A stretch of DNA of 64,000 nucleotides from Prevotella sp. S7-1-8 (GTDB lineage: Bacteria > Bacteroidota > Bacteroidia > Bacteroidales > Bacteroidaceae): assembly GCF_000758925.1 (NCBI RefSeq), contig NZ_JRNC01000014.1:1-64000 (forward strand), given 5' to 3'. Below, in pieces: positions 1 to 7,427 of the stretch. The translations under genes and the position numbers were made by a program. Each line of letters begins with the position of its first letter. The first letter of the stretch is position 1. The notes beneath the pieces are model-generated. The model saw nothing but the letters and a program-made list of their open reading frames with translations, was not told the origin of the DNA and made no database searches.

Positions 1-19
1 TGAAAAAAACGACAAAAAC

Positions 20-292
20 ATGGAAACTTCAAGATACAACAATACGATATGTGAATCAATGACCGATTTCTTACGCGTTGACATACTCAACGTACGCATC
101 GAACTGCTCAACGACATCAAGCGGTGGTTCATCCTCGAGCAGGCAGGTCTCGACAACGACGACAAGGAAGCCAAGCAAATACTCGACTACGTCGTGTCCC
201 TCCAGCTCCTCATCGACGACCTCGGCGACATCCGCCACGCGGTCATCAACAGCAAGAACATCGTTCGTAACAATGAAAAAGGAAAGGAGTAA
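20..292 (+). CDS. Small hypothetical protein of the mobile element
   Basis: This encodes a 90-residue, soluble, mostly helical-looking protein with many Asp, Glu and Ile residues (for example ILDYVVSLQLLIDDLGDI around residues 54-71). I recognise no family. The stop codon overlaps the AAAGGAG ribosome-binding site of the next gene, whose ATG lies 5 bp further on, so the two are probably co-translated. Its position at the integrase-proximal end suggests an accessory or regulatory role in the element, but this is inference only. The start at ATG 20 is the first one available. Confidence 0.55.
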   Translation: METSRYNNTICESMTDFLRVDILNVRIELLNDIKRWFILEQAGLDNDDKEAKQILDYVVSLQLLIDDLGDIRHAVINSKNIVRNNEKGKE

Positions 293-296
293 CATC

Positions 297-629
297 ATGT
301 TTACAAAACAAGAGTATGAAATCTGGACAAAGTGGTGCTCACGCCCAGGGCTCAGCGAAGAGGAACGCATGCGCCTCGCTACAGTCGACACCATCCTCAC
401 AGCCTATGCCAAGGAGCATCCAAACTATATTGGCGCCGATGCCGACATCAACGAGTGGATATTCATGCCCAAGTCCACCTCAGAAATCATCACCGAGCTG
501 CAACCTGTCATGCAGCTCAATCAGCTCGATGTCGTCGTTTGGCTGCGTGCCAACAATTACGGTCTTGTGCCGGGATCCAGCGCGCAACTGCAATGGGAGA
601 TGTGGGAGCGTCGCATCATTGACGACTGA
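297..629 (+). CDS. Small hypothetical protein of the mobile element
   Basis: This encodes a 110-residue protein. The ATG at 297 was chosen because a good AAAGGAG site precedes it by about 7 bp; the open frame extends further upstream but only in antisense-like, Ser/Thr-rich sequence. The C-terminal half (around residues 55-100) has a helix-turn-helix or winged-helix flavour (SEIITELQPVMQLNQLDVVV, then WLRANNYGLVPG), which resembles small DNA-binding or replication accessory domains on Bacteroidales elements. That is a weak impression, not a family match. It is followed by a strong terminator hairpin at 672-704, so it is the last gene of a plus-strand unit with the 90-residue gene. Confidence 0.6.
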   Translation: MFTKQEYEIWTKWCSRPGLSEEERMRLATVDTILTAYAKEHPNYIGADADINEWIFMPKSTSEIITELQPVMQLNQLDVVVWLRANNYGLVPGSSAQLQWEMWERRIIDD

Positions 630-671
630 CAAACAATATAAAAGCATTTTTTAAGGTAATATTTTTTATCA

Positions 672-704
672 GGTATGCCGTCCGTGAGGATAGCATGCCT
701 TTTT
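672..704 (+). terminator. Terminator hairpin, copy 1 of a 33-bp repeat
   Basis: GGTATGC pairs with GCATGCC, with an inner TCC/GGA pairing, and is followed by five T. It terminates the two small plus-strand genes. The same 33 nucleotides occur again at 1566-1598. Confidence 0.8.
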
Positions 705-752
705 AGTATGACACGCCAGTCATACTAAAAAAGCGGAGCCGTTAAGCTCCGC
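705..752 (-). terminator. Hairpins ending the hicAB transcript
   Basis: Two adjacent hairpins lie just beyond the hicB stop. The one at 733-752 (GCGGAGC, six-base loop, GCTCCGC) is followed on the minus strand by six T and looks like the intrinsic terminator of hicAB. A second perfect 8-bp stem (AGTATGAC/GTCATACT, 705-726) follows. Confidence 0.7.
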
Positions 753-782
753 CCCCATTGCAAATTAGCTGTCAAACAATAA

Positions 783-1193
783 CTATACAATGGCAATCAA
801 TTTTCTACCTATTTCGTGAAGTCCATCCACGATTCGCTCGCGCTGTTGTGGTCGTGGTTTCTTCACACCATTGGCGTAATGGCTCAGTTGACGCTGGTTG
901 ACACCAGATGCCCGAGAGATGGCGGCAAGGCTTGCGTATCGTTCACAAGAACGTATGAGTGCGGCAGTGTCGAGATGATAGTCAAACTCGTACTCACCAT
1001 TACGCAACCACTCTGGCACAGCGTCACCGTCGTTTATCATACCCTCGACGTGAAAGCGCAGCGTTTCCGGAATTTCAATCATCAACTCGTCGTATGTCTT
1101 TGCGGTAATAGCCACTGCACCAGGTACGTTTTCTCCAAATGTAGCCCCAAAATTTTGCTCACACCATGCTATGTCTACTCTTATTTTCTCCAT
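783..1193 (-). CDS. hicB: HicB-family antitoxin with C-terminal HTH
   Basis: The 136-residue protein has the two parts expected of HicB antitoxins. The N-terminal half (about 1-75) is a degenerate RNase-H-like fold that binds the toxin, with the typical stretch GAVAITAKTYDELMIEI and ETLRFHVEG. The C-terminal Xre-type helix-turn-helix (about 85-130) contains SLAAISRASGVNQRQLSHY. The gene lies 50 bp downstream of hicA on the same strand, in the usual hicAB order. The HTH should repress the shared promoter upstream of hicA, where an inverted repeat is visible at 1478-1528. Terminator hairpins follow the stop. Family assignment is firm; the physiological target is unknown. Confidence 0.88.
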   Translation of the reverse strand: MEKIRVDIAWCEQNFGATFGENVPGAVAITAKTYDELMIEIPETLRFHVEGMINDGDAVPEWLRNGEYEFDYHLDTAALIRSCERYASLAAISRASGVNQRQLSHYANGVKKPRPQQRERIVDGLHEIGRKLIAIV

Positions 1194-1243
1194 TGTCGTA
1201 AAATTTTTATGTTCTTTTTTTATATTCTAAATGCAGGGAGTGG

Positions 1244-1438
1244 TTATTTCCACCCTGCCTGCTTCCAGATGCTGTTTAATAAAAATTGATTTAATACTTC
1301 ATTCTTTTGTCCTCTTACGGTAACTTTACCTTTTTTGTTTGGATGCTTAAATTGTCTGTGGTCACCTTTGGTTGCTATAAGTTCCCAACCGTCTGCTTCT
1401 AACATCTTGATGACTTCTTTTACTTTATATCTTTTCAT
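1244..1438 (-). CDS. hicA: HicA-family mRNA interferase toxin
   Basis: This encodes a 64-residue double-stranded-RNA-binding-fold toxin of the YcfA/HicA family, which inactivates mRNA during translation. The family pattern is clear: VKEVIKMLEADGWELI, then KGDHRQFKHPNKKGKVTV with the catalytic His at about residue 28, and a C-terminal helix. The start at 1438 (MKRYKVKEV) is preferred over an in-frame ATG 69 bp upstream, because the upstream start would lie inside the promoter and operator (TACCTTTG at 1475-1468 on the minus strand) and would add a non-family extension. The toxin precedes the antitoxin hicB. Confidence 0.88.
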   Translation of the reverse strand: MKRYKVKEVIKMLEADGWELIATKGDHRQFKHPNKKGKVTVRGQKNEVLNQFLLNSIWKQAGWK

Positions 1439-1467
1439 TGATTGTATGTTGTTATTGTTTGACGATA

Positions 1468-1528
1468 CAAAGGTAGTAAAAATAATACTATTAGGCAAAA
1501 AATTCAAGCAGCTATTAGTATTATTTTT
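1468..1528 (-). promoter_or_regulatory. hicAB promoter and probable HicB operator
   Basis: A Bacteroidetes -7 element (TACCTTTG on the minus strand, 1475-1468) lies about 30 bp before hicA. Immediately upstream are two perfect 13-bp inverted arms, AAAAATAATACTA (1478-1490) and its complement (1516-1528), covering the -33 region. This is the layout of an autorepressed toxin-antitoxin promoter. Binding by HicB is inferred. Confidence 0.6.
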
Positions 1529-1565
1529 AATACTTTTAACGGATTGTCGAAAGAATGCGATAAAG

Positions 1566-1598
1566 GGTATGCCGTCCGTGAGGATAGCATGCCTTTTT
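1566..1598 (+). repeat. Terminator hairpin, copy 2 of a 33-bp repeat
   Basis: This is identical over 33 nucleotides to the terminator at 672-704, again ending in a T run, but it has no plus-strand gene in front of it. The two copies bracket the hicAB module as direct repeats 894 bp apart. Confidence 0.8.
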
Positions 1599-1612
1599 TC
1601 ATAGCAGCATCC

Positions 1613-2776
1613 TCACAGCTCACCCTTGAAGCGTTTCGCTTCCTCGTGCGCGACGTTGGCATTCTTCAGGTACTTGTTCGTCACGCTGATGTCCGCGTGC
1701 CGCGCTTGGTCCCGGGCAATCACGATGCCCTCGGCGTTCGCGAGGTCACGGATGCCGGAGTCCTTCAAGCTGTAAAACTGGTAACTGTCGGGAAAGCGCA
1801 GCGCCTGCCGCACCTTGCGCCACTCATGCCTGAACTGGTTGATGTACACCTGTTCCTCACCGGGCACCAACTTCCGCCCGAACAGGTACTCATGTGACGG
1901 ATGCTCAAACACCTTTTGCTCGATCATCATCCTCAACACCTGATCGTTCAAGGCGACAGACTGCCCCTTGCGGTTCTTCGCCACGTCAGGACGCACGTAC
2001 ACTGTCTGTTTCTCTATACTGATGTCCCCCACCTTGATGTGCCTGAGCTCACCGGGGCGGATAAAGCAATAGTACACCATGAGACAAGCGAGATAGAACG
2101 GAGGGTTGTACTTCCCGAGATAATCTTTCAGCCGCACCAGAGCGTCAGCAGGCAGCGCGTCGCGCATCTTCTCCTCCTCACGCAGCATGTGAATCTCCTC
2201 CACAGGGTTCTCTTCGATATACTGCCGCTCCTTCATCCACGAGGCGAACGCCGAGAGCCACGCCCGGTAATTGTTGCGAGTGCGCGCGGAGTTGTCCTTG
2301 TCCAAGATAAGGTAGTCAAGAAAATCCACGGCAAAAATCTTGTTGAACTGGTAAGCGTAGCGCATGTTCACGTTCGTCTCTTCGAGGTACGCTTCCAACT
2401 GTCGCAGCCTACTGACGTAGTCAACGTGCGTCTTCTCCTTCAGCACGCCCTTCCGTGCCGCGTGGTCTATGTACGAGCGGTATCTTTCCAACACAACGGC
2501 GAACTCCGTGAAGTGTCTCGTCCGAGTTGCGTCCGTCCACGGGTTCCACCCATGCTTCAGCCTTTCAAAAATATTATGAATCAATATCGCCGCGTAATTT
2601 TCTTTCTCGTTCACCCTTTTATACGAATCAAGCATGTACTTTTTCCGCCGCAGATCCCCCACGGCAGGGTCATAGGCGTAAAAGTCCACATACCATTGCT
2701 TGCCCTTGTGCAGCCTTGGCAACGTGTAATCAACTAAACATTTCGCGGAAAAAAAAGATTTTTCTAAGATAGACAT
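1613..2776 (-). CDS. Tyrosine recombinase (integrase)
   Basis: This encodes a 387-residue site-specific recombinase of the phage-integrase type common in Bacteroidales elements. An N-terminal arm-binding region (about 15-100) and a SAM-like core-binding domain (about 105-190) precede the catalytic domain. The first catalytic Arg is in YCFIRPGELRHI. The usual HxxR motif appears as YSLKDSG, a substitution I know from Bacteroidales integrases, and the C-terminal ARHADISVTNKYLK supplies the conserved His and the nucleophilic Tyr. I chose the ATG at 2776; a GTG seven codons upstream is also open. The gene abuts tRNA-Met on the same strand, so that tRNA's 3' end is the likely attachment site. The stop lies just beyond the second terminator repeat. 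Confidence 0.92.
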   Translation of the reverse strand: MSILEKSFFSAKCLVDYTLPRLHKGKQWYVDFYAYDPAVGDLRRKKYMLDSYKRVNEKENYAAILIHNIFERLKHGWNPWTDATRTRHFTEFAVVLERYRSYIDHAARKGVLKEKTHVDYVSRLRQLEAYLEETNVNMRYAYQFNKIFAVDFLDYLILDKDNSARTRNNYRAWLSAFASWMKERQYIEENPVEEIHMLREEEKMRDALPADALVRLKDYLGKYNPPFYLACLMVYYCFIRPGELRHIKVGDISIEKQTVYVRPDVAKNRKGQSVALNDQVLRMMIEQKVFEHPSHEYLFGRKLVPGEEQVYINQFRHEWRKVRQALRFPDSYQFYSLKDSGIRDLANAEGIVIARDQARHADISVTNKYLKNANVAHEEAKRFKGEL

Positions 2777-2879
2777 TTTTTTACATTGTTCGCTCACGCA
2801 ACCAATGTGACCCGAAACATCGTCCGAATTTCGTCCGAGTTAAAAACCGGAAACGCCCAAAACCCCTTTGTTTACAGGA

Positions 2880-2895
2880 CTTTTAGGCGTAAAAG
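2880..2895. other. Candidate attachment-site palindrome at the tRNA 3' end
   Basis: CTTTTAGGCGTAAAAG is an imperfect palindrome (6-bp arms, 4-base centre) immediately following the tRNA 3' end and between it and the integrase. It could be the tRNA transcript's terminator or part of the recombinase core site. Deciding needs the other end of the element. Confidence 0.4.
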
Positions 2896-2968
2896 TTGCG
2901 GAGGCAAGACTCGAACATGCGACCTCCAGGTTATGAGCCTGGCGAGCTACCAACTGCTCCACTCCGCG
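2896..2968 (-). tRNA. tRNA-Met (CAT), initiator type
   Basis: The cloverleaf folds fully: D stem GAGC/GCTC, anticodon stem CCAGG/CCTGG with loop CTCATAA (anticodon CAT), and a T loop TTCGAGT on a T stem with one T-T mismatch. The first base is C and its partner is A (C1-A72 mismatch), and D-stem pair 11-24 is A-U; both are hallmarks of bacterial initiator tRNA. The anticodon stem, however, has A29-U41 instead of the first of the three consecutive G-C pairs. CCA is not encoded. A TACCTTTG promoter element lies on the minus strand at 3022-3015. The gene serves as the integration site of the element to its left. Confidence 0.9.
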
Positions 2969-3014
2969 ATAATAAGAGAATTGAATGTTTGTTATCCCTT
3001 TCTCGTTTGCGATG

Positions 3015-3022
3015 CAAAGGTA
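3015..3022 (-). promoter_or_regulatory. Promoter of tRNA-Met
   Basis: The minus strand reads TACCTTTG, the Bacteroidetes -7 consensus, with a TTTG -33-like element about 20 bp upstream (near 3043). Transcription would begin about 40 bases before the mature tRNA. Confidence 0.6.
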
Positions 3023-3059
3023 CAACATTTATACGATACATCCAAACATATTTAAAAGT

Positions 3060-3480
3060 TTTTATAAATTAAGTCTATAATGGCCCCATTATTTTGAGAA
3101 ACAAGCGCGCTGCCCCTTGCCGTTTTTGTCAAAATACTTCCGAGTTTTTTTAACACTTCCAATTTTTTATTCCGGAGGAGAAAATGGCATTGTTCCAACG
3201 AGAAAAAGGTGGAGGCAACGCCATTTCATGGCGGCTGCATTGTGACAAGACAGTGATGACGCCACGAACACTGTCCTTTCACAAGCTCTCCACGGCGCAA
3301 CCGCGTCGCGATTAGGCAGCGGTGGCGAGGCCTTCGCTATCCAATCGCGACCACAATTTTCTCTCTGTTTTGCACCGAGCTGATTGTCAGGCGTTTGCAA
3401 AGAGCCCATTTCTCGCTTATTTCCAACCAATATATCTTGTGGCCTAAAATATCGCAACCACACGAGGGTGGTTGTAAAAG
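3060..3480. repeat. Noncoding stretch with a dispersed repeat
   Basis: No credible gene is present. The minus-strand open frame at 3167-3463 encodes a low-quality Trp/Arg/Cys-rich peptide without a promoter or a plausible fold. A part of this stretch (about 3385-3425) resembles 60718-60758, sharing CATTTCTCGCTTATTT exactly (3407-3422 and 60741-60756) and flanking TTTGC and purine-rich bases, so it is probably a dispersed intergenic element. Confidence 0.45.
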
Positions 3481-3491
3481 AAAATGCTTAG

Positions 3492-3696
3492 ACTGATACT
3501 ATCATAGACAATGCCTACAGCTATGATGCCATTAGCAACGCACTTGGCGTGAAAGAACAAAGCACCGTTCCCAAAGCACACAGTAAGGCAGCCGGACAGA
3601 CGAGCCACAGCTACACCCACAACCCACTGTACTGTTTGGCACAGCGCAACAGGAGCCTACGCAACTGCCGACAAGCAAGACAGTATTCTAAATCCT
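3492..3696 (+). pseudogene. Remnant of an RHS/YD-repeat protein
   Basis: Conceptual translation from about 3492 reads TDTIIDNAYSYDAISNALGV, then later AAGQTSHSYTHNPLYCLA, and after a single-base frame change near 3640 SATGAYATADKQDSI. This is the spacing and wording of RHS/YD repeats (YxYDxxGNxxxV, HxYxYDxLxRL, TGxY). Stop codons bound the fragment upstream and no start is present. It is a short, frameshifted leftover of a large secreted RHS-repeat gene. Nothing else of that gene is visible nearby. Confidence 0.65.
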
Positions 3697-3730
3697 CTTT
3701 CTGCGAAAAAAAGTTTATCGCATGCAAAAA

Positions 3731-5395
3731 TTATCGCATGTATAGATAGCGTTTAATAGATCTTTTAGGCGTTTTGGCAAACTCTTCGTCATGCAATTCT
3801 ATTTCTGCTATACGGCAATAAGCTGGAAGCTGCTCGTTAACTTGTTTTCTGTTCTCCTCCATAATATCCATAATGTTTGCCTTGTCGTACCCAAGTTTCC
3901 GCGCTTCCTCAAAATCCGGATAGACCAAACCAACGAGTTTGTTGCCATCTTGAATCACGACGCTCTCGCACACGAGGTTCATCGAGTTGAGCTTGTCCTC
4001 TATCTCCTCCGGATATATGTTCTGGCCATTCGACCCAAGCAACATGTTTTTGGAGCGACCTTTTATGAAGACGTTGCCCTCGGCGTCCATAAGTCCGAGA
4101 TCTCCCGTATGAAACCACCCGTCAGAATCCAAGCACGCATTTGTGGCCTCCTCGTTCTTGTAATATCCGAGCATAACATTAAGCCCCCTTGCCATGATCT
4201 CTCCCGGTATATTTTGTGGGTCAGGACTATCTATTTTCACTTGCATGTGAATGACTGCCTTGCCACACGATCCCGGCACAAAATCTTTATAATCAGCGTA
4301 GCAGATTATAGGCGCGCACTCCGTGGAGCCATAGCCCACCGTGTACCTGAAGCCTATTTGTTGGAGAAAGTCCTCAATTTCATGGTTGAAAGCGGCGCCA
4401 CCAATAATGACTTGGTAAAATTTGCCCCCAAAAGCTTTGCTCACTTCTTCGTTTATACGCTCGAATATCTTTTTGTTTAATCCCGGCACCTTTAGCAACA
4501 AGCGCATCTTTGGGTCTTGTATCTTCGGGAACACTTTCTTGCGAATGATCTTTTCGATAACCAAGGGTACGGAGATGATGATCTTGGGCTTGACATCCGC
4601 AAAAGCCTGCGCAATGACAATGGGGGATGGCACACGAGAGAGGAAGAAGATGTGGCAACCAAATATAAATTCGAAGATAAACTCAAAAGCCAAGCCATAC
4701 ATGTGGGCCATTGGCAGTATGCTAATCACGTTATCGCCCGGCTTAATTACATTGCCAAGCACGTGTTCCGCAAAGTCAAAATTACTCCAAATCGCGCGAT
4801 AAGGCAACATGACGCCCTTGGAAAACCCCGTGGTCCCGCTGGTATAATTGATAAGCGCCAACTCCTCAGGATTGTCGTCGTGGTAATAGCTCACATGTTC
4901 CTTACGGAAATACTTGGGATATTTCTTGCCAAAAAGTTCGTTTAGATGCTCTCGCGCGTATGTGAGTTTGTCCGTGCGAGAAAGCACAAGCGAATAATCC
5001 GGCATGTATATGATACCTTCAAGGCGCGGCATCTTGGTGCCATCGATTTCCGTGGCCACGACGTCTCCCACGAAGAGCAATTTAGAATCGGAATGATTTA
5101 CGATGTGGTGTATCTGATCTGCCGTAAACTCATGAAGTATCGGCACCGCAACCGCGCCATAAGTCAACACAGCCAAAAACGCCGCGGCCCAAGCCGCGCT
5201 GTTCCTGCCCGCAAGCGCTATTTTGTCTCCGCGTTTAACGCCGGAGTTCTCAAACATAATGTGTAACTTCTCTATTTTTCGCGCCACGTCATGATATTGA
5301 AGAGTGGCTCCTTTATAATCGGTCAAGGCGTCACGCTTCCAATTTTCTATGACGCTGCGTTCAATCAGGGCGTTGAAACTTGGCACTTTGTTCAT
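3731..5395 (-). CDS. fadD: Long-chain acyl-CoA ligase (AMP-forming)
   Basis: The 554-residue ANL-superfamily enzyme activates fatty acids with ATP to acyl-adenylate and then to acyl-CoA at the inner face of the membrane. The phosphate-binding signature YTSGTTGFSKG lies at about 184-194, the GYGSTECAP adenine-binding motif at about 354-362, the HTGDLG motif at about 429-434 and the hinge GRSKNML at about 446-452. The C-terminal end PKRSIKRYLY contains the Lys expected for adenylation. A TATCTTTG promoter (minus strand, near 5426-5419) lies about 25 bp before the ATG. It is monocistronic. The exact acyl preference (long versus medium chain) cannot be read from the sequence. Confidence 0.88.
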   Translation of the reverse strand: MNKVPSFNALIERSVIENWKRDALTDYKGATLQYHDVARKIEKLHIMFENSGVKRGDKIALAGRNSAAWAAAFLAVLTYGAVAVPILHEFTADQIHHIVNHSDSKLLFVGDVVATEIDGTKMPRLEGIIYMPDYSLVLSRTDKLTYAREHLNELFGKKYPKYFRKEHVSYYHDDNPEELALINYTSGTTGFSKGVMLPYRAIWSNFDFAEHVLGNVIKPGDNVISILPMAHMYGLAFEFIFEFIFGCHIFFLSRVPSPIVIAQAFADVKPKIIISVPLVIEKIIRKKVFPKIQDPKMRLLLKVPGLNKKIFERINEEVSKAFGGKFYQVIIGGAAFNHEIEDFLQQIGFRYTVGYGSTECAPIICYADYKDFVPGSCGKAVIHMQVKIDSPDPQNIPGEIMARGLNVMLGYYKNEEATNACLDSDGWFHTGDLGLMDAEGNVFIKGRSKNMLLGSNGQNIYPEEIEDKLNSMNLVCESVVIQDGNKLVGLVYPDFEEARKLGYDKANIMDIMEENRKQVNEQLPAYCRIAEIELHDEEFAKTPKRSIKRYLYMR

Positions 5396-5450
5396 TGCAC
5401 AATCATCTTAATTTTGCGCAAAGATACGACGTTAGGTGCACATTGCCAAA

Positions 5451-5489
5451 AAAAATGTGCGATAAATCGCGTGTTTATCGCACATTTTT
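5451..5489 (-). terminator. Strong hairpin between ettA and fadD
   Basis: A perfect 16-bp stem (AAAAATGTGCGATAAA and its complement, 7-base loop) has T runs on both sides. It lies upstream of the fadD promoter, and so should insulate fadD from ettA read-through. Confidence 0.75.
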
Positions 5490-5657
5490 ATCGCGTATAA
5501 TTCAAGGCGACGAATATAAAAAGATAGTTTTTACACCATCAATCAATTCTCGTTTGGCATTTAAAGGCTAATTAGCTAAAAGAAGAGGCCAGCGTGTATA
5601 CGAATGTAAACAACTTCAGTTTTGGGCAAACCTTTATGCCTTAATGAAAACTAACTC

Positions 5658-5684
5658 CTTCATTTTTTTTGAAAAAAAATGAAG
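5658..5684 (-). terminator. A/T palindrome after ettA
   Basis: Thirteen-base arms (CTTCAT plus seven T, and complement) around a central G form a perfect palindrome about 45 bp after the ettA stop. It is a plausible terminator or mRNA 3'-end structure. Confidence 0.55.
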
Positions 5685-5729
5685 ACACCATTGATTTAGA
5701 ACATGGTTAGACTGGCCGAAACAGCTTCG

Positions 5730-7427
5730 TCAATCAGCCATAAGCTTGCAATAACGACCTTTCTTTATTTCCACGTTGCCCAAACGTCGTGCCTTGTTTA
5801 TTTCATACTCAGAATAGCCTCCCTCAAAATAAACCACCTCGCCATCACCTTCGAACGCCAAAATATGTGTGCAGACACGGTCAAGAAACCATCGGTCGTG
5901 ACTAATGACAACCGCGCAGCCAGCAAACGACTCCAAACCTTCCTCGAGCGCACGCAGCGTGTTCACGTCAATGTCATTGGTAGGCTCGTCGAGCAATAGC
6001 ACGTTGCCCCCTTGTTTCAATGCCAACGCCAACTGCAACCGATTGCGCTCGCCACCCGAAAGCACGCCACAGAGCTTGTTTTGGTCAGTACCAGAGAAAT
6101 TGAAGCGGGACAGATAGGCGCGCGAATTGATGTCGCGCGCGCCCATTCCAAGCAACTCGTTGCCCTGGGATATAACATCGTAGACCGACTTGTTGGGATC
6201 AATATCTTTGTGTTGTTGGTCCACATAGGCCAATTTCACGGTTTCGCCTATTTCGAAAGTGCCATCGTCCGGTTTCTCGAGTCTCATAATCAGCCGAAAA
6301 AGAGTAGTCTTGCCCGCTCCGTTAGGGCCAATCACGCCAACGATGCCATTAGGCGGCAACGCAAAATTAAGGTCGCGGAACAGCACCTTGTCTCCGAAAG
6401 CCTTCTTCACGTGTTGAGCCTCTATCACTTTGTTGCCCAACCGGGGGCCGTTAGGTATATATATTTCGAGTTTCTCCTCACGTTCTTTTTGCTCCTCATT
6501 GAGCATTTGATCGTACGACTTGAGACGTGCCTTGCCCTTGGCTTGGCGCGCTTTGGGTGCCATTCGCACCCATTCAAGCTCTCGCTCCAATGTTTTACGC
6601 CGTTTTGAGGCTGTTTTCTCTTCTTGCTCCAAGCGTTTAGTTTTTTGTTCAAGCCATGTAGAGTAGTTGCCCTTCCAAGGAATGCCCTCACCCCGATCCA
6701 GCTCCAAAATCCACTCGCTCACGTCGTCAAGGAAATATCGGTCGTGGGTAACGGCGATGACCGTACCCTCGTATTGTTGCAGATGTTGCTCAAGCCAATC
6801 TATACTTTCAGCGTCGAGGTGGTTAGTAGGCTCGTCGAGCAACAGCACGTCTGGTTTTTGCAGCAATAGTCGGCAAAGCGCAACGCGTCGGCGCTCACCA
6901 CCAGAGAGATGCGTGACAGGCTCGTCCCCCGCCGGGCAACGCAGCGCGGCCATAGCGCGTTCCAATTTCGAATCCATGTTCCACGCGTCTGTAGCGTCTA
7001 TTATATCTTGCACCTCGGCCTGCCGTTTCATCAGCGCCTCCATCTTGTCCGGGTCGCTGTAATATTGCTCCTCACCAAATTTTCGGTTTATTTCATCATA
7101 TTCGGCAAGAGCGTCATAAACTTTTTGCATGCCCTCCATAATATTCTCCTTTACGGTTTTGGTTTCGTTGAGTGGTGGATCTTGCGGCAGGTAACCTACA
7201 CTGTAGCCGGGACTCCACACCACTTCACCCATTGTGGGCCGTTCTATGCCCGCGATAATCTTCATCAACGTAGACTTACCAGACCCATTGAGACCTATGA
7301 TGCCTATCTTAGCGCCATAAAAGAACGATAGATAAATATCTTTTAAAACTTGTTTTTGGTTTTGGGGAATAATCTTTGAAACCCCAACCATTGAGAAAAT
7401 TACTTTTTTTTCGTCTGTTGCTGCCAT
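5730..7427 (-). CDS. ettA: Energy-dependent translational throttle protein EttA (ABC-F)
   Basis: The 565-residue soluble ABC-F ATPase binds the ribosomal E site and gates entry into elongation according to the ATP/ADP ratio. Two nucleotide-binding domains are present: Walker A GLNGSGKST (about 45-53) with LSGGERRRV and LLLDEPTNHLDAES, and Walker A GPNGAGKTT with LSGGERNRLQ and LLLDEPTNDID. Between them lies the Lys/Arg-rich linker typical of the group (RLEQEEKTASKRRKTLERELEWV). The opening MVGVSKIIPQNQKQVLKDI is the EttA form. No membrane segments exist, so it is not a transporter. It stands alone, followed by two hairpins. Confidence 0.93.
   Translation of the reverse strand: MAATDEKKVIFSMVGVSKIIPQNQKQVLKDIYLSFFYGAKIGIIGLNGSGKSTLMKIIAGIERPTMGEVVWSPGYSVGYLPQDPPLNETKTVKENIMEGMQKVYDALAEYDEINRKFGEEQYYSDPDKMEALMKRQAEVQDIIDATDAWNMDSKLERAMAALRCPAGDEPVTHLSGGERRRVALCRLLLQKPDVLLLDEPTNHLDAESIDWLEQHLQQYEGTVIAVTHDRYFLDDVSEWILELDRGEGIPWKGNYSTWLEQKTKRLEQEEKTASKRRKTLERELEWVRMAPKARQAKGKARLKSYDQMLNEEQKEREEKLEIYIPNGPRLGNKVIEAQHVKKAFGDKVLFRDLNFALPPNGIVGVIGPNGAGKTTLFRLIMRLEKPDDGTFEIGETVKLAYVDQQHKDIDPNKSVYDVISQGNELLGMGARDINSRAYLSRFNFSGTDQNKLCGVLSGGERNRLQLALALKQGGNVLLLDEPTNDIDVNTLRALEEGLESFAGCAVVISHDRWFLDRVCTHILAFEGDGEVVYFEGGYSEYEINKARRLGNVEIKKGRYCKLMAD

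Larger units (their letters stand above)
1..2895. mobile_element. End of an integrative element inserted at the 3' end of tRNA-Met
   Basis: A tyrosine recombinase is read toward the window edge, its start about 120 bp from the 3' end of a tRNA gene on the same strand. This is the usual arrangement for integrases that use a tRNA 3' end as attachment site. The cargo seen here is a hicAB module and two unknown small genes. The element runs off the left edge, so the other attachment site is not visible. An imperfect palindrome at 2880-2895 directly after the tRNA and a tandem 8-bp repeat (TCGTCCGA) near 2820-2838 are plausible core-flanking and arm-type recombinase sites. The class (ICE, IME or prophage) cannot be told from this end. 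Confidence 0.7.

Noticed and set aside
816..1289. 157-codon plus-strand frame opposite hicB
   Set aside because: It is the antisense of hicB and hicA, which have clear family motifs.
3167..3463. 98-residue minus-strand open frame
   Set aside because: Odd composition, no promoter, no neighbours, and part of its DNA recurs as a noncoding repeat at 60718-60758.
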